Shown here: positions 1-5,519 of the stretch, piece by piece
How positions within the stretch are numbered: position 1 is the first letter of the stretch
Layout: each line of letters opens with the position of its first letter
Origin: Elusimicrobiota bacterium
GTDB lineage: Bacteria; Elusimicrobiota; Elusimicrobia; JACQJN01
Direction of reading: 5' to 3'
Length of the DNA: 8,809 nucleotides
NCBI GenBank assembly: GCA_016205045.1
Contig: JACQJM010000112.1
Coordinates: forward strand, 1 to 8,809
The notes under the pieces: model-generated
What the model saw: the letters and a program-made list of their open reading frames with translations, nothing else
What the model was told of the DNA's origin: nothing
Databases searched by the model: none
Translations under genes and position numbers: made by a program

Positions 1-1578
1 CCCCTAAACCCTGGCCCCTCTCTTCCCTATCTATCGGCCGTTCTGCTCATCTTGTGCTTTCCCAAACCCGATCTGGGTTGGTTAGCCTGGATTGCTTTGT
101 TTCCTCTCTTAAAATTTTTGCTCCAATCTGGAACTCGGGAAAGAGCTTTTCGTGCCGCGTATATCGCGGGGGTTATTTTTTATACCGGGCTTCTTTACTG
201 GATTTATGTCACCTGTCGCGCGGGAGGGGTTTCTCCTATTTTTTCTCTGCTGGCCTGGCTTTTGCTGTCTTTGATTTTGGCCGTGAATTGGAGCGTGTTT
301 GGGATTGCGGTTTTTCACTCTCGAATACTTTTAGGATTTACTGAGAAAAAAACCCTGCGGTGGATAAAGTTTCCCGTCGTCCTGGGGCTGCCATTCCTAT
401 TGGCTTGCGTGTGGACGTCCTTGGAATTTATTCAGGCTAGATTTTTGTGGCAGTTTCCCTGGGAACTTCTGGGGTATTCTCAATGGCGACATCCCGCCCT
501 GCTTCAAGTTGCTTCCTGGACTGGGGTTTATGGAATCAGTTTTTTGATCGTGTGGGTCAATGCCACATTGGCGGTGGCGCATGTTTCGGTGCCTGTCTTG
601 CAAGGAAACAGAGGGGCCTTGTTGATATTGCCGGGGTTGGCCCTGGGACTAAATACCATCTTGGGTTCGCTTTGTCTTTATAAATCTTCAGTTCCCTCTT
701 CTCTGGATAAAATTTCTGTGGCCCTGCTTCAGCCCAATGTGGATCAGTATAAGAAGTGGACTCCTTCTTTTACAAAGGAAATTCAGTCCTCCTTGACCCA
801 GCTGTCTCTCCAGGCAGAGCAAAATGGAGCGGATCTGATCGTGTGGCCCGAATCTTCAGTGCCGGGATTTTTTGAAGATCCTGTCTATCATGGTTGGCTT
901 AGCCATCTGGTCCAACGGGGAAAGGCGATTCATGTCATCGGGGCCGTCACCCAACTCCAAGGGGGAATTCAAAATGCCGCCTTTCTTTTCTCTCCCCCGG
1001 CTAAACAAGGAGTGATCATTTTTGTGGCCAAGCGGCATTTGGTTCCCTTTGGAGAATTTATCCCACTTAAAGCCGTTTTGGCGCGCTGGATTCCGGTGCT
1101 CAATGCTTTTGGAGAAATAATGCCGGGAACTTCTCCGGGAATCCTCGATTCTCCGGTGGGTAAATTGGGGATGACCATTTGTTATGAAAGTATTTTCCCT
1201 CACTTGACTCGCGAGTTGGTCGCGCGGGGGGCTCACGTGCTAATCAACATGACCAATGACGGGTGGTATTTAAACACGGCCGGACCCTACCAGCATTTCT
1301 CCATGAATGTTCTGCGGGCAGTGGAAAATCGGCGATTTTTGTTGCGATCCGCCAACACAGGAATTTCGGCCGTGGTTGATCCTTATGGAAGAATTTTATC
1401 TCAAACACATCTGGGAGAGAAGGCGGTGTTGGTGACTTCCTTGCCTTCTTGGGAAAACCCAGAGCGTTCTTTTTATTCACGATTTGGAGACTGGTTCGGC
1501 TGGCTTTGCTTGGGCGTATCGCTTCTCAGTTTAGGTTCTGTCACGAAATTACTGACCTATTTGGAGGCCAAGGTTTGA
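1..1578 (+). CDS. lnt: Apolipoprotein N-acyltransferase, 5' end outside the window
   Basis: Transfers an acyl chain from phospholipid to the N-terminal cysteine of lipoproteins at the periplasmic face of the inner membrane, the last step of lipoprotein maturation. The frame is open from base 1, and the first 17 codons continue a hydrophobic first membrane segment. The TTG at 52 is therefore probably internal and the true start lies upstream. Numbering from codon 52, several membrane segments fill residues 1-210. A nitrilase-like domain follows at about 220-460, then a final membrane segment at about 480-500. The Glu-Lys-Cys triad is visible: Glu in LIVWPESS (codon 850-852), Lys in FVAKRHLVPFGE (1030-1032, followed by the conserved GEF glutamate) and Cys in GMTICYES (1180-1182). 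NMTNDGWY is also typical. The last 15 codons plus the stop overlap a palindromic element (1533-1802), so the C-terminal tail may be element-derived. The identification is secure. Confidence 0.96.
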   Translation, partial: PLNPGPSLPYLSAVLLILCFPKPDLGWLAWIALFPLLKFLLQSGTRERAFRAAYIAGVIFYTGLLYWIYVTCRAGGVSPIFSLLAWLLLSLILAVNWSVFGIAVFHSRILLGFTEKKTLRWIKFPVVLGLPFLLACVWTSLEFIQARFLWQFPWELLGYSQWRHPALLQVASWTGVYGISFLIVWVNATLAVAHVSVPVLQGNRGALLILPGLALGLNTILGSLCLYKSSVPSSLDKISVALLQPNVDQYKKWTPSFTKEIQSSLTQLSLQAEQNGADLIVWPESSVPGFFEDPVYHGWLSHLVQRGKAIHVIGAVTQLQGGIQNAAFLFSPPAKQGVIIFVAKRHLVPFGEFIPLKAVLARWIPVLNAFGEIMPGTSPGILDSPVGKLGMTICYESIFPHLTRELVARGAHVLINMTNDGWYLNTAGPYQHFSMNVLRAVENRRFLLRSANTGISAVVDPYGRILSQTHLGEKAVLVTSLPSWENPERSFYSRFGDWFGWLCLGVSLLSLGSVTKLLTYLEAKV

Positions 1579-1802
1579 GCCGGATACAAGGCGCGACGAA
1601 TAAGGCATAGCAGGAGGCTATGTAAGTGAGGAGCAACACAGTAGCCGGCCAAAGATGGGCCTCCCTTAAAGGCCATGGCACTTTTGGGCTACGACTACGT
1701 CGTTCGTCGCTCACGATACTTCCAGCATCGCCTCGCTCCTTTCTCCTTGTCTCGCTCCAAAATTGACATGGCAAATTGATCATTAATTCCGTGACAGAAC
1801 CT
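1533..1802. repeat. Long imperfect palindromic (MITE-like) element overlapping the lnt 3' end
   Basis: Positions 1533-1545 and 1790-1802 are perfect 13-base inverted repeats (AGGTTCTGTCACG and its complement). Complementarity continues inward, imperfectly and with small gaps, for most of the length. Paired blocks include ACAAGG near 1586 with CCTTGT near 1744, the AGCC..CAAA block near 1643 with its counterpart near 1680-1690, and GGCCT (1658-1662) with AGGCC (1670-1674) at the centre. No convincing open reading frame is inside it and no target-site duplication is visible. This layout fits a non-autonomous miniature transposable element or another dispersed intergenic palindrome. An old inverted duplication of the lnt 3' end is the alternative. 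Its left arm covers the lnt stop codon. It could form a large RNA stem after lnt, but it lacks a clear U-run. Confidence 0.6.
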
Positions 1803-1818
1803 TACGCTGAAATATAAA
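1791..1818 (+). promoter_or_regulatory. Candidate sigma70-type promoter of the deacetylase gene
   Basis: GTGACA (1791-1796) and TATAAA (1813-1818) each match the -35 and -10 consensus at five of six bases and are spaced by 16 bases. They lie about 40 bases before the gene start. The -35 hexamer falls inside the right terminal repeat of the palindromic element, so the element would contribute part of this promoter. This rests on motif matching only. A nearby TTGACA at 1763-1768 has no good -10 partner at normal spacing. Confidence 0.35.
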
Positions 1819-1855
1819 CTAGAAATTTAGGATCTCCTGAGCCGGGGTGGATAGA

Positions 1856-2767
1856 ATGAAGATTATCTCTTCTTCAAAGTATGAGGTAGATATCGGGCAA
1901 CATGTCTTTGCTAACACAAAATTTCGAGGGGTGGTGGAGCAACTGCTTCACGCGGGTTTGGCAACCCCGGAAGACGTAATGGAGCCCTCCCCTGCTTCTC
2001 GCGAAGAACTTCTTTTGGTGCACACTGAAGAATGGGTGTCCAAAGTTTTAGAGGGAGGAGTGACGGCCTGGGATGAGGCCATGTTAGAACTTCCTTATTC
2101 ACGTGAACTGGGAGTGGCATACCAAACCGCAACGGGAGGAACACTTTTGGCCTGCCGCCACGCCCTGGAAACGGGACTGGGGATACATGTGGGAGGAGGA
2201 TTTCACCATGCTTTCTCCGGGCACGGAGAAGGTTTTTGCGTGTTCAACGATTTGGCCGCGGGCATTGCGGTGATGAAAAAGGAAAAGAAAATTAAAAGGG
2301 CGATGGTGGTGGATTTGGATGTTCACCAAGGCAATGGGACCGCTGCCTTGCTGGCCCACGACACTTCGGTGTTCACATTCTCCATGCATCAAGAAAATAT
2401 TTACCCTGCCATGAAGCCTCCCAGCTCGTTGGACATCCATCTTCCCGCGGGGACAGGAGATGAAAGGTATTTGAAGCTTCTCGCTCAGGAATTGCCCAAA
2501 ATTTTAGACGCGCACCACCCTCAATTAGTTTTATTTCAGGCAGGTGCCGATCCCTACGAGAAGGATCTCTTGGGAGGGCTAAAACTTACTCTGAGAGGAT
2601 TTGAGGGTCGGGATAGGTTTGTTTTTGAGGAGTGCTTCAAAAGAAAGATTCCTGTGGTGGTGACCCTGGGAGGGGGATATGCCTCAGACCCTTCCGATAC
2701 CGTTTCGATCCATGCCCAGACCTGTCGTTTGGGGATGAATCTGCATAGGGATCTATGGCAAAAGTAA
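1856..2767 (+). CDS. Histone-deacetylase-family zinc hydrolase, class IV (HDAC11)-like
   Basis: Member of the arginase/deacetylase fold family that removes acyl groups from lysines, polyamines or similar amines. The substrate here is unknown. Numbering from the ATG at 1856 (303 residues), the paired active-site histidines are in GGGFHHAF (117-118). GFCVFND follows, then DLDVHQGNGT with zinc ligands Asp155 and His157. The third zinc ligand is Asp232 in QAGADPYEKD, and the transition-state tyrosine is Tyr275 in LGGGY. All catalytic residues are therefore present. The GGGFHH start of the active site and the DLLGGLKLT block resemble class IV enzymes more than classical AcuC. I prefer ATG 1856 because the family usually begins MKI-, and a G-rich stretch (GGGGTGG, 1844-1850) lies 5 bases upstream. 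An in-frame GTG at 1847 would add three residues. No signal peptide is seen, so it is cytoplasmic. A promoter candidate lies at 1791-1818. The neighbours do not reveal its target. Confidence 0.93.
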   Translation: MKIISSSKYEVDIGQHVFANTKFRGVVEQLLHAGLATPEDVMEPSPASREELLLVHTEEWVSKVLEGGVTAWDEAMLELPYSRELGVAYQTATGGTLLACRHALETGLGIHVGGGFHHAFSGHGEGFCVFNDLAAGIAVMKKEKKIKRAMVVDLDVHQGNGTAALLAHDTSVFTFSMHQENIYPAMKPPSSLDIHLPAGTGDERYLKLLAQELPKILDAHHPQLVLFQAGADPYEKDLLGGLKLTLRGFEGRDRFVFEECFKRKIPVVVTLGGGYASDPSDTVSIHAQTCRLGMNLHRDLWQK

Positions 2768-2782
2768 AACTTCTCCAGCGAC

Positions 2783-2820
2783 GCCTCCCTCTTGATGGGG
2801 GAGGATTGAGGTGGGGGTGA
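2783..2820 (+). repeat. REP-like palindromic unit, first of an inverted pair
   Basis: The stem CCTCCC (2784-2789) pairs with GGGAGG (2799-2804) around a 9-base loop, and a G-rich tail (TTGAGGTGGGGGTGA) ends at 2820. A G-rich tail next to a short palindrome is the usual build of REP-type dispersed repeats. It lies 16 bases after the deacetylase stop codon. There is no U-run, so it is a weak candidate for intrinsic termination. Confidence 0.5.
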
Positions 2821-2831
2821 TCATCATTGAG

Positions 2832-2874
2832 AATCTACCCCTCACCCTACCCTCTCCCACAACGGGGAGAGGGT
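2832..2874 (-). repeat. REP-like palindromic unit, second and inverted copy
   Basis: A perfect 10-bp stem (2849-2858 with 2865-2874, ACCCTCTCCC and its complement) encloses the 6-base loop ACAACG. It is preceded by CTACCCCTCACCC. Read on the reverse strand this is a stem followed by a G-rich tail, matching the tail of the 2783-2820 unit. The two units therefore form an inverted, BIME-like pair with tails facing each other. C/T-rich palindromes of this type are scattered in many bacterial genomes. It ends 26 bases before the prfB start, so it would lie in the prfB leader if transcription enters from upstream. Confidence 0.6.
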
Positions 2875-2899
2875 TGTGGGGAAGATTTGTGGAAGTAGT

Positions 2900-4006
2900 A
2901 TGACCGCTAAGGAAATTTTAGAACGTTTGACCAAAGTAGGGGAGCAGCTAAAAAAGCTGGGGAAGTTTATGGATATCCCAGGGAAAAAACAAGATATTGC
3001 CAAGCGCGAACAGCAGGCCGCCAATCCTGATTTTTGGTCCGATACTCAGCGAGCCAAAACGGAGTCCAAGCTTCTTAATGATTTAAAGAAGGAAGTGGGG
3101 GAATGGGAGAAAATTCAAAGGCATTGGGACGATCTTCATGCGCATTTTGAGCTGGCCCAGGAAGCCACGGATGAGAAAGAGCTTCAAGAGGTGGGAGAGT
3201 CTCTGTCTTCTTTAGAAAAGGAGATGGGGGAACTCGATTTTCGCTTCAAGCTTTCAGGAGAACATGATCGATCCAGTGCTATTCTCTCTTTGCATGCGGG
3301 GGCGGGGGGGACCGAGGCCTGTGACTGGGCGGAAATGCTTTTGAGGATGTATGCCCGCTGGGTGGAGCGCAAAGGGTTCTCTTTTGTGGTGACCGACCGA
3401 CAGCCGGGAGAAGAGGCGGGGATTAAAAGTGCTTCCGTGTTTGTTCAGGGTTCCTACGCCTATGGGTACTTGAAAAATGAGACGGGCGTTCACCGCTTGG
3501 TGCGCATCTCGCCGTTCGACTCCAACAAAAGGCGCCACACCTCTTTTGCTTCCTGCGATGTCTTGCCGGATATTGAAGAGGATATCGATATCCAAGTGGC
3601 GGACAAGGACATCAAATTCGACACTTATCGGGCCGGAGGACATGGGGGACAAAATGTGAACAAGGTAGAAACTGCGGTGCGCATCACGCACATCTCCACG
3701 GGAATCGTGGTTCAGTGCCAGAATGAGAGATCGCAGCACCAGAACCGTTTAAACGCCATGAAGATGCTCAAGGCCAAGCTCTACGAGATCGAGATGGATA
3801 AAAAAAGATCTGCGCTGGAAAAGCGTTATGATGAGAAAGGAGATATCGCCTGGGGTCACCAAATCAGGTCCTATGTGTTTATGCCCTATCAGATGGTGAA
3901 AGATTTAAGGACCGGCTTTGAAACCGCCAATGTCCAAGGCGTGATGGATGGGGACCTGGATGCTCTCATCCATGCCAGTTTGGCGATGCCCCTCAAGAAG
4001 GTTTAG
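2900..4006 (+). CDS. prfB: Peptide chain release factor 2
   Basis: Class I release factor that reads UGA and UAA in the ribosomal A site and triggers peptide release. Numbered from the ATG at 2900 (368 residues, close to the usual 365), a helical N-terminal domain (about 1-110) is followed by the codon-reading domain with the RF2 tripeptide Ser-Pro-Phe at 204-206 (ISPFDSNKRR). The catalytic GGQ is at 249-251 (codons 3644-3652), one residue from its E. coli position. SPF rather than PxT excludes RF1. ATG 2900 is preferred: GGAAG (2891-2895) lies 4 bases upstream, whereas the in-frame GTG at 2876 directly abuts a REP-like hairpin. The segment equivalent to the E. coli frameshift site (around 2965-2985) reads straight through with no TGA, so the autoregulatory +1 frameshift is absent. 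The stop codon overlaps the convergent gene by 4 bases. Confidence 0.97.
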   Translation: MTAKEILERLTKVGEQLKKLGKFMDIPGKKQDIAKREQQAANPDFWSDTQRAKTESKLLNDLKKEVGEWEKIQRHWDDLHAHFELAQEATDEKELQEVGESLSSLEKEMGELDFRFKLSGEHDRSSAILSLHAGAGGTEACDWAEMLLRMYARWVERKGFSFVVTDRQPGEEAGIKSASVFVQGSYAYGYLKNETGVHRLVRISPFDSNKRRHTSFASCDVLPDIEEDIDIQVADKDIKFDTYRAGGHGGQNVNKVETAVRITHISTGIVVQCQNERSQHQNRLNAMKMLKAKLYEIEMDKKRSALEKRYDEKGDIAWGHQIRSYVFMPYQMVKDLRTGFETANVQGVMDGDLDALIHASLAMPLKKV

Positions 4007-4722
4007 GGAGTAGCGGGATGGTGACCCCAAGGGGGAATGGGGACCGGCGTCAAGTGAGGAATAACCCAGGCGCTCTCCAAGGGGAAGTTTTTGGGCGGGA
4101 AGGCCAAAGAAGCCACGCAAGTCCCTAAGACGGCCAGTCCGCGCTTTCCCAGGACCGCCGTATCCACCTTGCCCTTGATAATAAAGCGATCCCTTCCGCC
4201 GAACGTATCAGGCTTAATGGTGAGGTCCACGCCAGTTTGACGGATCCGGAACTCGGCCAACGCCACTTGGGCCAGGGTTAAGTGGATGGGTGCGGGACCG
4301 TTGTTGTCGGTGAAAGAACCATTCACCACGTAATCTCCATCAAATCCGGAGCGACGAACTTCTGCATTGACGCCTGCTCCGCGCAAGATGTAGCCGTAGT
4401 TGGGCCGAGCGAAGATAGGGGTAGCGATTCCCTGGAGATCTCCGTTAAAAGAAATCTCGTTGAAGGACCGAAAACCTGTGACATGGATATTGAGCGACGG
4501 TTCAGTGATGGTGATCCAATCGTCAATCCGCATCTCCACATGGGTCCAGGCTTGGGGGTGGGGAACGATGCCCGGTAGTGTTTTGGCTTGGCGAGAAATT
4601 TGACGCAGGGTGTCGGCCACTTGAGACTCGAATTTCTGCGTGGAAAAAGAGGGGACAGCTGGAGTTTGCGAGAATCCCGATTGAGAGAAAGAGAGTGCGC
4701 ATAATAGGAAAATATAGTTCAT
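4003..4722 (-). CDS. Secreted protein of unknown function (239 aa)
   Basis: I do not recognise this family. The start at 4722 is supported by GGAGG (4727-4731 on the forward strand as CCTCC) 4 bases upstream, and by the peptide that follows. Residues 1-18 form a hydrophobic signal sequence with plausible cleavage after Gly-Phe-Ser18. The in-frame ATG at 4821 would add 33 residues, have no good ribosome site and bury the signal peptide. The mature part starts with a short helix-prone region (about 30-50). It then becomes rich in alternating hydrophobic and polar residues, with many Gly, Asn and Asp, suggesting a beta-strand fold. The tail is proline-rich (VPIPPWGHHP). There is no lipobox, and only one cysteine follows the signal, so a periplasmic or exported soluble protein is likely. 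It diverges from the 4884 gene, from which it is separated by FNR-like boxes, and its stop overlaps prfB by 4 bases. Confidence 0.78.
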   Translation of the reverse strand: MNYIFLLCALSFSQSGFSQTPAVPSFSTQKFESQVADTLRQISRQAKTLPGIVPHPQAWTHVEMRIDDWITITEPSLNIHVTGFRSFNEISFNGDLQGIATPIFARPNYGYILRGAGVNAEVRRSGFDGDYVVNGSFTDNNGPAPIHLTLAQVALAEFRIRQTGVDLTIKPDTFGGRDRFIIKGKVDTAVLGKRGLAVLGTCVASLAFPPKNFPLESAWVIPHLTPVPIPPWGHHPATP

Positions 4723-4726
4723 GGTT

Positions 4727-4733
4727 CCTCCTT
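4727..4733 (-). promoter_or_regulatory. Ribosome binding site fixing the start at 4722
   Basis: On the reverse strand this reads AAGGAGG, followed by AACC and then ATG. It is a near-perfect Shine-Dalgarno sequence at short normal spacing. It decides between the start at 4722 and the longer in-frame ATG at 4821. Confidence 0.85.
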
Positions 4734-4788
4734 CGAATTTTCTAGATCGTACAAAATTGCGATGAGGAAAATGCTGAAAATAGATGTA

Positions 4789-4802
4789 TTGATATAAATC
4801 AA
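4789..4802. promoter_or_regulatory. Perfect FNR-type palindrome (TTGAT-N4-ATCAA)
   Basis: TTGATATAAATCAA matches at all ten defined positions the consensus bound by FNR and related CRP/FNR-family oxygen or nitric-oxide regulators. It lies in the 161-bp gap between two divergent genes. Its centre is 23 bp from that of a second copy at 4812-4825. Which regulator binds cannot be known from this window. Confidence 0.6.
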
Positions 4803-4811
4803 CATCCAAGA

Positions 4812-4825
4812 TTGATTTCAATCAT
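4812..4825. promoter_or_regulatory. Second FNR-type palindrome, one mismatch
   Basis: TTGATTTCAATCAT matches the TTGAT-N4-ATCAA consensus at nine of ten positions. Its centre (4818.5) would be at about -41.5 relative to a start site near 4860, if the -10-like hexamer at 4848-4853 is used. That is the standard position for class II activation by FNR-family proteins, in which the regulator replaces -35 contacts. Confidence 0.55.
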
Positions 4826-4847
4826 AGGTCTTTTGGTCTTTATTTTT

Positions 4848-4853
4848 TAGAAT
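4848..4853 (+). promoter_or_regulatory. Candidate -10 element for the 4884 gene
   Basis: TAGAAT matches TATAAT at five of six bases. The expected -35 position (about 4825-4830, TAGGTC) is a poor match, which fits a promoter that depends on an activator bound at 4812-4825. Transcription would start near 4860, leaving a short leader with the ribosome binding site at 4871-4876. Confidence 0.4.
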
Positions 4854-4870
4854 GAGACCAGCGTTATCAT

Positions 4871-4876
4871 AGGAGG
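4871..4876 (+). promoter_or_regulatory. Ribosome binding site fixing the start at 4884
   Basis: A perfect AGGAGG is followed by 7 bases and then ATG (4884). The in-frame GTG at 4878 is only one base away from this site, too close for initiation, so ATG 4884 is chosen. Confidence 0.88.
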
Positions 4877-4883
4877 TGTGCTC

Positions 4884-5519
4884 ATGAAAAAGGTGGTGTA
4901 TTTTTGTTTGATGGTTTGTCTTAGTCTAGGAAATGCCGTGGGACAGATCGGTCTGCCAGGGTTAGAGCAGTCCTACCAGGAAGCTCGCCAAGCTGCCTCT
5001 GCGATTCATCTCCCGCGGCCCGCTCATTTTTCCGCCCAAACCGCTGTCGCTTCTCATGAGAGAGTTCAAAGTTACAAGGGATGCCGGGAGGCTACCGAAC
5101 TCACCCTCATGGTGGAAATCTATGGGGACAAAGAGATGCTCTCTCAAGCCAGATTCATGCGAAGGAACGTGTGCTCCGGGAACGGGCTGACGATGTATCC
5201 CAATGGCAAGGTGGCGACCCTGGATGTTGAGGGGATCTGGTTTTATCCCAATGGGCAGTTTATGACCATGTCATCTAAACAGAAAGACGCCATCTGGCTT
5301 TATCCTAATGGGAAAACAGCGGTAATTGGGGCGAGGCTTTTAGGAAGTACATGGCTCTATCCGGAGCAAACCAGAGCCATCACGTACGCGGCAGGCAGGC
5401 CTCAGGCCCCATATCTATCAAAACACAATCGGCTCGCTTATGGCCCAGAGTTCAAAACTCCGGAGGGGGATCTGGATGTGGTTCCTTTCTTGAGGTTTGT
5501 CGTGGACCTAAATGAATAG
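4884..5519 (+). CDS. Secreted protein with YPNG (MORN_2-like) repeats, function unknown (211 aa)
   Basis: I do not recognise a characterised family. Residues 1-20 are a clear signal peptide (MKK, hydrophobic core, cleavage likely after Ala-Val-Gly20). The mature N-terminal part (21-100) looks helical and polar and has two cysteines (67 and 97) that could form a disulfide. Residues 101-175 hold four tandem units built on an aromatic pair plus Tyr-Pro-Asn-Gly: YPNG at 105, 121 and 140, then a degenerate YPEQ at 159, spaced 16, 19 and 19 residues. Three units have an Ile/Thr-Trp-Phe/Leu before the Tyr. This recalls the YPNG core of MORN_2/YwqK-type beta-hairpin repeats, though the flanking residues differ. 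Such repeats usually serve as binding or structural modules, so no enzymatic role is proposed. The last 12 bases overlap hppA on the other strand. Expression may be under FNR-like control, given the upstream boxes. Confidence 0.85.
   Translation: MKKVVYFCLMVCLSLGNAVGQIGLPGLEQSYQEARQAASAIHLPRPAHFSAQTAVASHERVQSYKGCREATELTLMVEIYGDKEMLSQARFMRRNVCSGNGLTMYPNGKVATLDVEGIWFYPNGQFMTMSSKQKDAIWLYPNGKTAVIGARLLGSTWLYPEQTRAITYAAGRPQAPYLSKHNRLAYGPEFKTPEGDLDVVPFLRFVVDLNE

Noticed and set aside
856..1236. 126-residue reverse frame inside lnt
   Set aside because: It is antisense to the conserved catalytic nitrilase domain of Lnt, with no ribosome site and no domain.
1763..1768. Exact TTGACA -35 box
   Set aside because: No acceptable -10 hexamer lies 16-18 bases downstream. 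The GTGACA/TATAAA pair at 1791-1818 is better placed.
1541..1783. 80-residue open frame on the reverse strand inside the lnt/deacetylase gap
   Set aside because: It lies almost wholly within the palindromic element, has no ribosome site and no recognisable protein character. It is explained by the repeat.
2849..2874. Perfect 10-bp hairpin as an intrinsic terminator for the deacetylase gene
   Set aside because: The stem is followed by a G-rich stretch rather than a U-run on the forward strand, so a REP-like repeat is the better explanation.
4019..4050. GC-rich stretch just past the prfB stop as a terminator
   Set aside because: The pairing is broken, there is no T-run, and the stretch codes for the C-terminus of the reverse-strand gene.
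4723..4821. N-terminal extension of the secreted 239-residue protein up to an ATG at 4821
   Set aside because: It would read through the perfect FNR-type box, displace the signal peptide to the interior and ignore the strong ribosome site at 4727-4733.
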